Of a stretch of DNA of 64,000 nt, positions 21,526 through 33,320 are shown in pieces. The notes beneath the pieces were generated by a model. It made no database searches. It saw only the letters and a list, made by a program, of their open reading frames with translations, and was not told the origin of the DNA. The position numbers and the translations under genes were made by a program. The stretch covers positions 8,551,414 through 8,615,413 of the forward strand of contig NC_134034.1 in the NCBI RefSeq assembly GCF_964204645.1, read 5' to 3'. The stretch comes from Tubulanus polymorphus (Eukaryota; Nemertea; Palaeonemertea; Tubulaniformes; Tubulanidae). How positions within the stretch are numbered: the stretch's first letter is position 1; the number at the start of each line of letters is the position of its first letter.

Positions 21526-23418
21526 TACAGCTCTTCTACGAAGTTTTTCATCATCAAAGGGTTTCATTTTTCCGGTCATGAATTCTGCTGTGCTGGTACT
21601 TGCCCTTTGTAGAAATTGAATTAATTCAGTGATGTATTTTGTAATTTCTAATATATGAATCTGTCTGTCTTCGATTACCCTCCAAAGGGGAGCAGTTACT
21701 AGTTTGCTGATCAATCCTAAGGCTTTGCAGCCTGCGATGTTTTCGTTGATTTTGAGATCAGCGAGGACAGATCTTTGGAGTCGATTTTTTGAGCCGGTTG
21801 ATTGAAGATATTCAGTCATCTTTTTGTGTAGGAAATACACAAAACCTCCATTGAAGAATATAATATTGAATCTGTTGCCTCTAAATGGTACTATAGGTAT
21901 TGACCGCATTCCGTTGTCTTTTAAGAAATCATCTACGAAAATCTTGAATTGCCCATACGCCCCAGACTTCTCATCTCCGCCACGAGAAAAAGCTTTCGCT
22001 GCTGTCCGTATTAAACGGATGACTCCAGGTTCATTTGGTTGGATTATTTGTGGGCCACATGTTAATTTATCTGGTGTTTTGGTATTTTCCAGTTCCATGA
22101 TTGTTGTTTGAGTGACTTCAGCAACTTGAACAAAGCTGTGAAGTCCACAGAAGAAATTGTTTAGAGTTTCGATCGGTTTTCTGTCATCCGATGAAAGAGA
22201 ATCCAAGTTACTGACCACGACAGGTAAAATATTCTTCCGGTAATTTTCTAGAAGTTCATGCCATTTTAATCTGTTGCTGCTCTATCAGACATAGTATTCC
22301 TGATGTTACTTAATACTAGTTTTCCAGCGTTGTTGTTGGTTGCCGTACTCTGATCGTCTATATCTTGGAGGACTCCTTGGAATGCATAAAATGTGTCATT
22401 GGCTGATTTTGTTGCCAGGTCTCTGACACCAAGAACCCAGTATCGTTGATCAGAGTCAGTTGCGTGATATCCGATATACTTTTCTCCAAATTTTGATGTT
22501 TCATCCGAGTACAGGGTAGTTTGAGATTTAGTCGAGAATTCTTCGCTTAGCTGTTTTTGTGAGAGCCCGAGTCGTTCAATGTTCATATTTCGAATTGTTT
22601 TTTTCAGATGGTAATTTTGATGGAGTTTTATCGATGAATTGTAAACAGGCGGTTATGACTGGTCCGATATGGGTGATACCTACATGTTCCTTCAATAGTT
22701 TGTATATCAGTTGCCGAAATTTGGATGAATAGCAGTTACTTTCCAGATCGTATGTTTTGACTGTGTCTTCATTGAATTCTTTGATTTGATCTTCTAGTTT
22801 CTTGATTTTTTCCGCGAGCTGTAAATTTTCTTCTTTCAGTTTTTCATTTTCTGATATAGCATTATCGAGGATTTCGTTTTGTATGATTGGAACAGTTGTT
22901 TCATTCGCATTCTTTGTATATTTACAACGATAGTATTGTTCCCGTGCGGCTGTTCTTTTTAGGGTTGACTTAGTTGACTGTAATCTGTATGTTAGGGACT
23001 TGTTTTCGTTTCCATAGATAGTGAGTTTCTTAACTGATTCATTTAGTTTCTCCTGTGTATTCAAACTTGATTGACGGGTTGAACATGGTAAGACGTTTTC
23101 TGATGATGACAGAGTGGTTGATGATGGGGATGATGCTGATGGGGCTATACCTGATGTGGTTGACGCTGATGGTGGAAGTTTGAATTCTTTTTCTAACCAG
23201 TCTTCATACTCTAATTGATTTCCGACGCGATGTAAACTTTTTGCTCTGTCACTGTTCGATTTTATTAGTCTACGAATGGACGATTCTAAACTCTTGGTAA
23301 AACACTGGTTAGCAGATGGAATCGTGTTCTGAATGTACAGTAGTGTAGTGTTGATTTTGCCATGATCTTTATAATGTTTGATAATGTCGTGAATTTTCAA
23401 AGCACGACCGGTATCCAT
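21526..23418 (-). pseudogene. Transposon-like gene, unnamed invertebrate family
   Basis: A protein of about 620 residues in three frames. The N-terminus starts at ATG 23416-23418, followed by a Ser/Thr-rich linker and a coiled coil (about 22780-22880). The middle part has TTLYSDETSKFGEKY and YWVLGVRDL, then LSNIRNTMSDRAATD. The end has ETLNNFFCGLHSFVQVAEV. The frame breaks at the T7 run 22598-22604 and again at 22266-22270; each can be explained by one base. This layout (D-E-T block, S-D-R block, N-N-F-F-C block) is that of a highly repeated invertebrate gene family. An RNase H-like transposase fold is a guess. The 3' end is cut by the BEL/Pao fragment. A minus-strand 5' exon at about 24040-24100 with donor G|GTGAGT and acceptor TTTTTTCAG near 23423 suggests a 5' UTR intron. 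Confidence 0.55.
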
Positions 23419-23423
23419 ATTAC

Positions 23424-24288
23424 TGAAAAAAAGATAAAAGATCATTCATTAATATTTTCATCCGTTTTGTTTTTTATTTGGCACTGCTCATAGTATTTTT
23501 CTTTTTGGTTTGTTCGAAGGGCTTGTATAAGAATAATGTTTCCAGTCTTCAAGTCAATTTTATTAATCGTAGAAACACTTAGGCCTGATTAATTTGGTCT
23601 CAACATGATTTGTATTAATGCCTAATTTCCTCGTAATTTCACTTTCTTGTGATATGATATAAATTTAAGAATGTCTGTAAATTTGTATATGTTTGAATAT
23701 TATATGTATGTGAAATAAAAGTGTGAGCTTGGGAGATTCAGAATGTGTAATTTGGTGGCTCTTTGTTTGAGTAATACCTGTGTGAATATTCCTGGAAATG
23801 TCAAAATCCACGTGCAATTGTTTACGTTTGATGCGCCTATTATATTGATCGCGCGGCACCGACCGGCCTGTCAATATTGGCTTCGCGGAAAAATGCGCGA
23901 CATTGGAACTTAAATTTGTTTCATTCGATGACAAAAAACATTACAAAGATCAATATTGTTTGTGAAGTTTTAGCGAGGAAATATTAATTTCATTCAATTT
24001 TTCATCTTAATTCCGAAAATAGTAGTGCAAAATGTACTCACCGTTCGTTGATGACCTATTTCTTGCATTGATTTTTGACATTTCGCAAAAATATCAGCCT
24101 ACATTAGCAGACGCGTCATCTTTAACCTTGACATGTCAAAATATTTTCCCAGAATCCCTTTCGTAACATGCCAGAACCAATGGAATTGCCGTCGATTAAA
24201 AACGTAAACAAAAAAAATGGCCGACAATGTGCGCGATCGACGTGGAATTTACCTTGTGTTTAACGGACTATAAATCTTAATAAAAGGA
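23424..24288. promoter_or_regulatory. Shared 5' region of two divergent transposon-like genes
   Basis: Contains the presumed 5' UTR intron of the minus-strand gene and the roughly 200 bases separating its first exon from the plus-strand start at 24289. No TATA box stands out. The divergent arrangement suggests a bidirectional promoter, which is inference. Confidence 0.35.
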
Positions 24289-25695
24289 ATGCAAACGATT
24301 TGTGTACATTTAGACCGTAAGTTAAGATTGTATTCTATGATTAGTGACCTTTATTTTCATACAAATCTGGATAAACAGCCGGATGGAGACGGATTAAAAT
24401 TTGGTCTCGCTCCATACTGGCAGAATATAAATCCAATATGGCGGACATCGGTTCCTATTCCTAAAGAAGCCCAGAAATACCTCAGGAAAAGGCCTAGAAA
24501 TTTATTTAGTCAAATGAAGTACATTTATTTGAACTGGATCCAGTCTGGCCTACCACCATACCAGATATTTATTCTTTCATTTTTAGTACGATTAGTACCG
24601 ACCGTTAGGGATGTAAATTTGAGTACCGCTGCCGGTATGTCTGCTGAGCAAGCCACTGGTAAGTATATCAAATTTTTTAAACTTGAGATTAAGTTTAAGA
24701 CAATATGAAAACATTTTAATGCACTATCTTTCACTTTTTACAGTATAAAAAAAGCGCTCAGTCAACCTCACTACTAAGCAAGGCGCCCATTCAAGAAAGA
24801 AGTACTTCGGAAGTTCAAGAAAAAAGCGTAGGAGTGAGTCTTATATAATCTATATTTTTTGGAATGTTTTTATTAAAGAATTAAAATTCATTACACATGT
24901 TAGAAATTACGTTTGTTCGTTAGTTGATTGTGAGGTTACAGAATTACTAACATTTGCAAACTTTTCTCTCATATATTAGATGCGAAACATGAGACAAATA
25001 TTTTTCTTTTCTCTCAAAAAGATAAATGTAGAGAACTATAACTGATTCAGCTTAATTCAACACATATTTCATCCAAATAATGAAGGTCTTTGAAAGGACC
25101 CATTTTTACAATCGTATTTATTCTTCCCTCTTAACATTTCCCTAGGAACAAAAAATAGGGACATAGTTGCAAATTCAACATTTGAAGAAAGCCAGAGTAG
25201 TGAATTTACGGAAAGAGAGGATGCAATAGAGGAAAGCTCGACTAATGACGACATTTTGCTGGAAAGTACACTCGAGATATCTGCTGTTTATGCGCACTCT
25301 GGTGTAGATTTGTCTGATATTGATGATAATGATATCCTCCAGTGTAGTGATCTAAATTCGGTTTCCTTATGTTCATTATCACCTGTTAATTCTCATTGTC
25401 AATGTTCTTGTCATCCTGATTTGATAACCATAAAAGAGAAAATCACGAATTCTCCGACCAAATTCGACTGAAGAATAAAGAAATTCAAAATTTAAAAGCG
25501 AAACTTGAGCAAATTTATTCACAAGATTTATTAAAAATTGACACAGATTCATCAAACTTAGAAACATTTGAAGGTACTCCCCTTGTTACTAGTTTTCGCA
25601 GTAAAAGCAGTTGTTACACCAAATTAGAACATCCAACAATTAATTCTAGTTCAGCCTCAAAGAAAACTCTAGACTCGAGAGCAAGAAAACTTTAA
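24289..25695 (+). pseudogene. N-terminal exons of a PHD-containing transposon-like gene
   Basis: A first exon of about 120 codons ends at CACTG|GTAAGT. A second (24745-24833) encodes a very basic stretch (GSSRKKRR) between TTTTTACAG and GTGAGT. A third (from about 25146, after CCTAG) encodes an acidic Ser-rich domain and then, after a frame change near 25440, a coiled coil (LKNKEIQNLKAKLEQIYS). The joins need frame corrections, so this copy is damaged. The order basic region, acidic region, coiled coil would suit a DNA-binding transposon protein. No named domain was recognised in this part. Confidence 0.45.
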
Positions 25696-25789
25696 CTTGT
25701 TTTGGATAAATTATCCTCTATTTCATCGTCAGGCAATGATATGGCTGTAACATTATCTTGTTTCATGAAAAGGTATCCTGATTAAGTCA

Positions 25790-26822
25790 AAAAGGCTCTG
25801 TCAAAAAGGCTCTTGGCCGGTATCGCAACTGTAAATCAGTTAGATCCAACTCAAGTCATAGAATTGAAATTAAATTTGAGACTACCGATGAATAAGTTAC
25901 TTGAACTTAAAAAAATCTTGAAACATTACAATATTCAGATTTTTCCGTCTAGTCGAAATATTAGACAAGAGCTTGAAGCCAGACAAGAGTCGCTCTCGAC
26001 AAACATTGAAGCTGGTGAAATAGAATTGGAAATTAATAGCAGAACTCATGAAAAGCAATTGTCAGCGTTTGTTTCTGTGACATCAATAGAGCTATTAATA
26101 CAAAAGTCAGTAGAAAAACTGATAATGAAAAATCAGTTAAATAGGTCCCCAGAATTTCATGACGAAATATGGGCAAAGATCGGGGTGGATAAAGGGGGTG
26201 GGAGTAAAAAGATGGTACTAGCCATCATAAACGGACCATCCCTTAATAGTCCAGATCAAACGCATTTGATCAGTTTTTACGAAGGGGTTGACTGTTTGGA
26301 GAATTTGAATAAGGTTTTTGGAAAATTCCAGGGTGAAATTTAAACAGTCAAAACAATCATCGTTTTTGGTCAAGAAATTACCGTTAGAATATTTCCAATG
26401 GGGGACCTTCATTCCCTTTGCCAGATGATGGGCCACTAAGGCAGCGCATCAACCTATCCATGTCTATGGTGTGAGGTAACACTCCATGATTTACGCTAAA
26501 AAGATGCAACACCTCATACCCCAACATTCAAGCAGTATCAATCACGTTCAATCGAGTCCTATTTAAGGAATGCACAAACTGCTGAAGCTACACCACGGGT
26601 TATTGGTGCTGAAACACAAAACATTCAAAGTGGTATGCTTTTCAAGCCCTCTGATTTAGGCCATCTAGTTCCTCCTGGTCTCCATATTTCTCTTGGCTTA
26701 GGGTTAATGTTCTTTAAGATGCTAGAAAAACGTTGTTGTGAACTTGATGAATCTTCGCTCGGAGAACGTTTTCCCGAGCAATGGAAAGCATGGAGAGCAG
26801 CTTCAGCATCTGTAACTAACTA
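25790..26822 (+). pseudogene. Transposase-like core of the same gene
   Basis: An open frame 25813-26343, then broken frames to 26822. Landmarks: DEIWAKIGVDKGGGSKKMV, then (after 26343, in a new frame) FPMGDLHSLCQMMGH and YPCLWCEVTLHDL, then HLVPPGLHISLGLGLMFFKML. The series D-K-G-G-G, G-D-x-x-x-L, C-x-W-C is shared by a large repeated invertebrate gene family. The aspartates could be metal ligands of an RNase H-like fold, but that is inference. At least three frame breaks or stops occur. Confidence 0.5.
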
Positions 26823-26824
26823 GC

Positions 26825-27915
26825 TTGCAGGGTGAACTTGATAGCGTAAAACAGAAGTTACAATCTTGTCAAGAACTAGTTGACTTATTGAAAAATGCAA
26901 AGAGAAAACGCTCTAGTCCATTAAACTGTGGGGCGCCGATTTGTATAATTCGTTCTATTGAGAATCCGCAGCCACATCTGTATTTGTATTGCAATTTTTT
27001 AATCTATTTGCAATTTATTTGTAACTGTGACGCACCATACCACAGCCAATGTGTTCAATCTGTATATGTCGATCCCGATATTTCTGATAGCGATTTCCTT
27101 TGTTTGAAATGTCGGCCACTTGCGGACAAAAAATAACACCGGATAAATTCCTGAAACAAGCAGAAGAAAACATGAGCAAAATCAAAGATATAGAAATTCC
27201 ATCAATAAAAGTACTATTAAATCCGAGAAGAATCAAGCTTAACCAAATACATAAGGACATAACCTTAGAGATGGGACCGATACAAAAAGATCTAAATGAG
27301 AATCTTAAAAAGATAGGAGTTGACAGACAGGCATATCACTCGAATAGCTTTGTAGGAAACCATGTACACAAGTTGTTTAAAAAGGATGAGGAAAATGGAA
27401 TTAACTATCCACAAATACTATTATCCTGTCTCAACCATTATCCGAATGACCGAAAGTTATTTTCGGATCTCTTCGAGAAGTTTCAAGATATTTATCATGT
27501 ATATTCAGCTTGTCGGTTTTTGTGCGAACCTGAAATAGAACATGTAGTGAACAGTATTCATGAATTTGGTACATGGTTTCCTCAAAATTTCCCCACGGCG
27601 AATATAACTCCCAAATTGCATGTTTTGATCTATCACGTGCCTGAATTCACCCAAACATGTCATTGGGGCTCATTGGAGAGCAGGGGCTTGAAAGCAAGCA
27701 TGCGAGTATGAACCAAGATGCTAGAATCTATTCCTGTTTGCGGAACAAAGTAGTCCGCACAAAATTAATGTTTTTGAAGGTCTCTACTCAACAAAATCAC
27801 TGCACTTACACAAAATAATCCGAAAGTGTAACTGTGGGGGATTCTTCAAGAAAATGTCACCATCGAGTAAAACACGAACTTGCCAGAAATGTAGCAATGT
27901 CAGTGATCAGGTTTA
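26825..27915 (+). pseudogene. PHD-like finger and C-terminal region of the same gene
   Basis: 26825-27136 has a coiled coil and then a PHD-like cysteine pattern (CNCDAPYHSQCV...FLCLKC). A different frame (27100-27711) continues with NSFVGNHVHKLFKKDE and ANITPKLHVLIYHVPEF, then a WGSL block and a frame change into an E-H-A-S-x-N type ending. Further on, C-x-C...C-x2-C (27830-27895) suggests a terminal zinc motif. The T-P-K-x-H-x-L-x-x-H block is typical of repeated transposase-like animal proteins. Confidence 0.5.
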
Positions 27916-28040
27916 ACCTACAATGAGAAATATTTCTTCATGAGCTGAATATGCATTGATATAAGTTTATTCATCATACTTGTTATAATGTTTTAAAAAC
28001 TTAAAATGCCGAAAATTTTGAGGAACTGTACCTTCGAAGC

Positions 28041-29179
28041 CGGTGTTGTCATATCGCGGAAAGACGGAATCGCGGAATTTTCCAAAAACGCGGAATTTCT
28101 TCATTTTTACTTTAAATAGAAAACGGGTTTTCCCACGGGGATACCCACTGTCGGACAGGGCATCGGACCCAGGTTTTCAACGCCGGGAATTAGTATTTGA
28201 TAATTTATTATATCTCCAGTCAACAACTTAACCATACTGTTCCAAATAATGTAGAACCTGGGCAATACGTGCTTTGCGAATTCAGTGATACAGAGTATCG
28301 CTGCATTAACTGAAGGAATACAAATCGATGGTACGTAAACGTAGGATTTGTGATGACACCATGGGTCATTCTCCAGGACTCAGTTCCGAGTTAAGATTTG
28401 ACTCTGGTCTCTGGATTTAAAACATTGGAAATGAATTGATTCTAAGTAACTCAGAGTTAACTCACAACTGTGGAACTGGATCGATGTCAGACGAAAATAA
28501 ATAGACATTATGTATATTTCATTCTGGCTTAGGATTGTTCATGCGTGTTGTGTGTCTACATTGTTGTTATAAGGGAATGTGGTTTATCTTTTAGAATTAA
28601 ATGATATGAAAGATTATAAAATGGTTTCGTTAATGTTTACTTTTAATGTTTACTTTGTGACTGCTATAACATATGTTCCTATGCTGATTATTTGGATCAA
28701 AAGAATCTTATTGGTACCGGTACTGGACGAATTTGACGAAGGAATTTGAACCGGTACTTGTTTGGTCGTAGGGTTTCATGTTTGCAACCATCTACAACTA
28801 CGGTCCGACACCGCGAACGTGCTCAATATTTATCTGATAATATTCGTTTCTGAAGTTCTCAAAAAGTCGATGAACTTCGATAACCGAAGTTTGCCTAGTA
28901 GAAATAGACATTAGGTGCCTGGTCTCTTTCACCCCACTTGATTCTGACTTCTTCTACAGGTGGCAGCCAGTCAACGGTATCGTAATATAATAATTCCATA
29001 TAAAATTGCCTGCAAATAATGGGATTCGAACCTAACTCGTTGCATCGATCGGTCCGGTGCCCTGTCCGACAGTGGGTATCCCCGTGGGAAAATCCGTTTA
29101 CTATTTAAAGTAAAAATGAAGAAATTCCGCGTTTTTGGAAAATTCCGCGATTCCGTCTTTCCGCGATATGACAACACCT
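28041..29179. mobile_element. 1.1 kb TIR element, hAT-like ends
   Basis: About 130 bp inverted repeats (28042-28170 and 29051-29178) that differ at about three positions. The right end read outward-in is CAGGTGTTGTCATATCGC; the left end is CCGGTGTTGTCATATCGC. There is no transposase, so it is non-autonomous. The CAGG-type end recalls hAT elements, but no 8 bp target duplication is evident (cttcgaag against ttttaagg), so the superfamily is open. It lies directly upstream of the BEL/Pao integrase. Confidence 0.85.
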
Positions 29180-30580
29180 GTTTTAAGGTGTTATGACAGA
29201 ATAAGGTATAAATTACAGGAAGGTAGTCAACACCCGAAGTTACTTCCAAGAAAGAGTCCGTATACTGACCTGGTTGTCTTTGACTGTCATCGCAGAGCGT
29301 TACATAGTGGATGTTCTCACACACTTGTTAGTGTACGACAAGAATATTGGATTTCTGGGGGAAGAAATGTGGTAAGAAAAGTTGTTAATAACTGTAGGGT
29401 CTGTAAGATGTTGGAGGGAGGACCCTATCAGTTGCCGACTATGCCTCCACTACCAGCTTACCGAGTGATGCGATCACTACCGTTCACGTACGTTGGTCTG
29501 GACTATATGGGTCACTTGAATGTGAGAGAAGGCCAGGAGGTGAAGAAAATTTGGGTGTGCCTCTACACATGCCTATCTATAAGGGCTGTACACCTCGAGA
29601 TGGTGGACAGTTTGACTACAGAACAATTTCTTCTGTAATTCAGAAGATTTATAGCCAGAAAGGCACACCAGAAAGAGAAGTTCTGTCAGACAATGCCGCC
29701 CAATTGAAGTTGGCCAGTCGGGTTATCCAGTTGGTCTGGAGAACCCTCATGATGCACGAAGATGTACACAATTAATAATGGTATTTCCTGGCGATTTATA
29801 ACAGAATTGGCGCCGTGGAAAGGCGGAGTATATGAGAGATTACTGGGCCTCGTAAAAAGAGCTTTGAAAAAGAGTATTGGTAAGCGACTGTTACAGGTTA
29901 GTCAAATGCTTACTGTACTCAAAGAGGTGGAAGCTGTTGTAAACAGCCGTCCACTCGTCCATGTACCAGCTGATGACATAAATTCCAATGTTACTTTGAC
30001 GTCTAGTTCATTTTTTGTCAATGAAGACAAATACAGGGGTACCTGATGAAACTATCCATTGGAAAATGATGATGAAGACTATGATGACCAGAGTGATGCC
30101 AGAATTTTACTGAAGTCTTGGAAACGTGGTTTGAGTTATGTGGATACCTTATGGAATATATGGTATACTGATTATCTGCAAAGTCTTCGTGAAAGATACC
30201 AGACTATGGTGAAGTCCCCTCGAGTAAAAAGTCACAACACTGCTCATGTGAGGGATGTTTTACTTATCAAAGAAGAAAAGATGCCTAGAGGTTGCTGGAA
30301 AATGGGAGTCGTTGAAGAGCTGCTGATATCGTCAGATGGTGAAGTTCGCTGTGCATGGGTACGACTGTCTTCCGGGAATAGACTCAGGCGATCATTAGGT
30401 CATTTATACCCGTTAGAGTGCCCAACAGTTCCGTCAGATTCGGTGGATGTTACTCCAGTCACCATGCAGGAAAAACCAGATCATCCTGTTATAGGGAATC
30501 GTCCTACGCGTTCTGCAGCAGCGGCTGCTCGTCAAAGGATCAGAGGCTGGATAAATGACAGCGAACACAATGACTCGTAA
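29180..30580 (+). pseudogene. BEL/Pao integrase and C-terminal domain
   Basis: The integrase end of a BEL/Pao element in four frames (29180-29640, 29551-29775, 29762-30046, 30059-30580). The HHCC domain is present (HRRALHSGCSH, NNCRVCKML). The core has FTYVGLDYMGHL with the first aspartate, VLSDNAAQLK with the second, and APWKGGVYERLL with the catalytic glutamate. The C-terminal part (SWKRGLSYVDTLWNIWYTDY) is the domain that follows integrase in BEL/Pao (DUF5641). Three frame breaks make it inactive. The stop at 30578-30580 lies 12 bases before a TGTTG that may start the 3' LTR. Confidence 0.85.
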
Positions 30581-30592
30581 AGTAATGGTTAG

Positions 30593-31485
30593 TGTTGTGA
30601 GTTAGTTAAATAATTGCCTCTTTATGTGCTTTTTAGCGCATATACATATCTTAATTGGTGAATTAGTGACTTTTGAGTGTGGGCCACACACGATAATGTT
30701 ATGAAACTATATCTTAAGTTGTGTGCGAAGTGAGCTCGGTGCTCTGTGTTACTACTCGCGATTGATGAAAATTCCAGTGTATACTTCATGCTGCTTCGTT
30801 GTGATCATGGCCATTTGTGGGCTTTTTAGCGCACAGTTTACATATATATTAATAGCAGCTTTGTGTGACGAATAGTCATAGTGATTCATTTAATAATTAC
30901 GAAGCCTCGCGGGGAGCTTACGAAACATGTCGCCGATCTAATATGGACCTATCCTGCCATGGGACCATCCATTTATTAACTGTACTTCCGAAATGAACAA
31001 TTGGTGATTGTGTTACAGAACTATTTCGGGACTAACAGTGTTGCAGAGAACTAACTATTGTTTTAGATATCATCGATAGTACTTTAGTAATAAGACATTT
31101 AATTTACCTGGTATTGCTTATCAGTTTATTACAAATAAGATGTTCAAAGTTTGGAACTACTGGTAGACTAACAATATTGTATACATTTTGTATTTAAATG
31201 TACCATCTAAATTTTTTTGCTCCTTTGTCGGGATTGTCGCCAAAGCAATTTTGTCATTTCTTGTAACTTTATGTGACAGTAAGGTGCTGCCACCTTTTCT
31301 GGTGTGCAAGTTTCATTTTTTCCTAAAATGAGGGTTTTAGTTCCAACTTAATTGAAACTTCCTGTGAAAACAAAATAGATGGAACATGAATGACATGAGA
31401 ATGAATACTGTTCGAATAAATTCGACATAAGAGGAGGAAAGTAGTTACTTATGGTTTTATTTTCTGATTGAGTTTATTCGCAACA
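30593..31485 (+). repeat. Candidate BEL/Pao 3' LTR
   Basis: Starts TGTTGTGAG just after the integrase stop and ends TTCGCAACA (perfect TGTTG/CAACA ends), 893 bp, with AATAAA near 31415. Its position and ends fit an LTR, but the matching 5' LTR is not in the window. Confidence 0.45.
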
Positions 31486-32255
31486 CCTGCGACTGATGGA
31501 TACGACTCATGTGCATATTCAATGCATTATAAGACGTAACTCTCTCTGCACATTTTCTAAATGGACAGGGAAATTTGATGTTTGGCAGATGTCGATGTTG
31601 GGAATAATGTCTACAATAGGCTTTCAAAGACTTGTGAGACGATCCACGTAAATGACATACGTATGTTATCCGACCTTGATGATTCCACTTCTCCCCCTAA
31701 AAAATCAAAACCCCTCTGATAAACTGGGACAGTGTTTTGTCACTGCTGGGGGAATTAATGGCCGTGCAGATATTCATGTCATTTGAAATCACCCGAAACT
31801 GGGACATATTTTGACTTGATTGGCCACTGAAATGCCTCTTTCAGTACCGGTAGTACATTACGTACCACATTTCCCTGGTGCAAATTGAATCGTGATCCTT
31901 TTAGTTGAATTGTTGGTGTTCAACATTGTCTTTGACTTGAGGTCAGAGCCCCGGTAATTTTTGCGAAACTCAAAAAATACATTGGCGGTACGGGGGCAGT
32001 TCAGTGGATGATGATCAACAGAGACAGTGTACAGTTTTATGTGCAGAGACTAAATCGAAATTTGAGTTTCACTCCTTCGCGAAAATGGACCCGATGTATG
32101 ACGACACACGCTGCGGGAACGACGAACGTACTTTTTTCAAGCCGAGTGACATTACAATACAAGAAGGCATATGTTTTCGATTCAATCAATTAATATTTGG
32201 ACCTTTTAATCCGTTCATGTAGTTCTGCGTGAAATGCTGCTTTTAATTACGTTCG
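31486..32255 (+). other. Unassigned; short protein-like ORF
   Basis: No feature recognised up to about 31980. A frame at about 31985-32193 (IGGTGAVQWMMINRD, then RKWTRCMTTHAAGTTNVLF) looks protein-like but matches nothing I know. Conservation with the second H3 promoter copy begins only at 32256. Confidence 0.3.
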
Positions 32256-32536
32256 GGGATGGGAGACGGTATGGCATGGCATGCAAGCAAATAACAATTG
32301 CAGATCACTGAGGGAAGGTAGTATTTATTTACATCGAACGAAACGCGTCGATCGCGGCCGCCGGCTGCTCCCGGCGCTTCACTTCCTTTATTCAAATAGC
32401 CGGCCGACTAATCGGCGCCCGACTATGCGAGCCAATCGCGTTCGCGCAGCGCACCGACCGAGCGTCGATAAACCGGCCGGCTACCTATAGTCGTACTATT
32501 GTAACGTTACATCGTTCTAGTTGATCATCGATCGCA
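32256..32536 (+). promoter_or_regulatory. Histone H3 promoter and 5' UTR
   Basis: GC-rich block directly upstream of an H3 start codon, with GAGCCAATCGCG (CCAAT box) and a CGATAAAC TATA-like element. A near copy lies inverted at 46634-46851 plus 57653-57695, where an ISL2EU element interrupts it. The uninterrupted AT at 32297-32298 is the empty insertion site. Confidence 0.75.
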
Positions 32537-32587
32537 ATGGCCCGTACGAAGCAGACCGCGCGTAAATCCACCGGAGGAAAGGGTTGA
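32537..32587 (+). pseudogene. Histone H3, first 15 codons only
   Basis: ATG then ARTKQTARKSTGGK, identical to the universal H3 N-terminal tail, followed by GGT TGA. The normal next residues (AP-R-K-Q) are absent and unrelated DNA begins. The break comes after GGAGGAAAGG, the bases encoding GGK plus one. The exact tail and the promoter upstream leave no doubt about origin. This is a gene broken by insertion or rearrangement, or a captured 5' end. Confidence 0.93.
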
Positions 32588-33236
32588 CGGTATATCCAGG
32601 ACTGAAAAGTCACCTAGTGACCTTCACCTTAATATTCGGTTGCAATGTATTCCTTTTTCCAAGGCCGTTTGGCTGCACCAGTTTTGGCGGGACATTTTAT
32701 GATTTTTGGCGCAGCGGCGCTTGCTGATGTAACTGATGATGGAAACATGACTACGGCGTATTTTGATTCGTTTGAAGCTGTATGTGAACACATCAGATCC
32801 CACGAGATAGAGAATTGGACAAAGTACTGTGTTCAGCATAAAGATCCGATTATTAATGACCATGGTAAATCATAATCACGACACGATCTGACCCACCAAA
32901 CCAGGCCTTGTGACCCGGCCAGCCGACCTCCGAAAGGGGAGGGGGCTGGATCTAGACGTCCCCCCAGGCCAGGGGACTACTTTTTGCTGAGCAGTGAATT
33001 TATTTTCTTTCCATTATTATCGCAAAAGTACATAGTTTTACAAAACTTTTATTATATACGTAGCCCTAGTCAGTGTAGTGAGTGACTTGTTTGTGGACCC
33101 TTGTTTGTTGTCGACCATTTATACTAATTTAATATTTGTACCCCCCTTTTTCAATATGCTGGATTCGCCCTTTGTCTTTAATCGTTTGTGGAAATGTGTA
33201 TTTTAAGTTTTATGCTAAAAAGAGAGAAAGTACCTT
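32588..33236 (+). other. Unassigned sequence following the H3 break
   Basis: Contains an open frame 32645-32875 (DSFEAVCEHIRSHEIENW, then YCVQHKD) that reads like the N-terminal recognition region of some transposon proteins, ending before GTAAATC. There is no match to the 5' end of either LINE in the window. Beyond 32880 no frame. Confidence 0.3.
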
Positions 33237-33320
33237 ATAATACTGTATAAAGTGTTCTAAATTATATTCAAGAGATAAAAATGTCTAAAATAAAACATGT
33301 CATCCTGTAGCGGCCATTTT
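33237..33320 (+). repeat. Left arm of the inverted repeat around the CXC gene
   Basis: Its reverse complement (starting AAAATGGCCGCTACAGGATG) matches 43547-43630 over about 84 bases at roughly 85% identity. The two arms bracket the whole CXC gene in opposite orientation. Confidence 0.75.

Noticed and set aside
21824-22111. 95-codon plus-strand frame
   Set aside because: Antisense to the transposon-like gene at 21526-23418.
30720-30900. Possible tRNA-like or histone 3' stem-loop in the BEL/Pao LTR region
   Set aside because: No cloverleaf, no histone hairpin consensus found on inspection.
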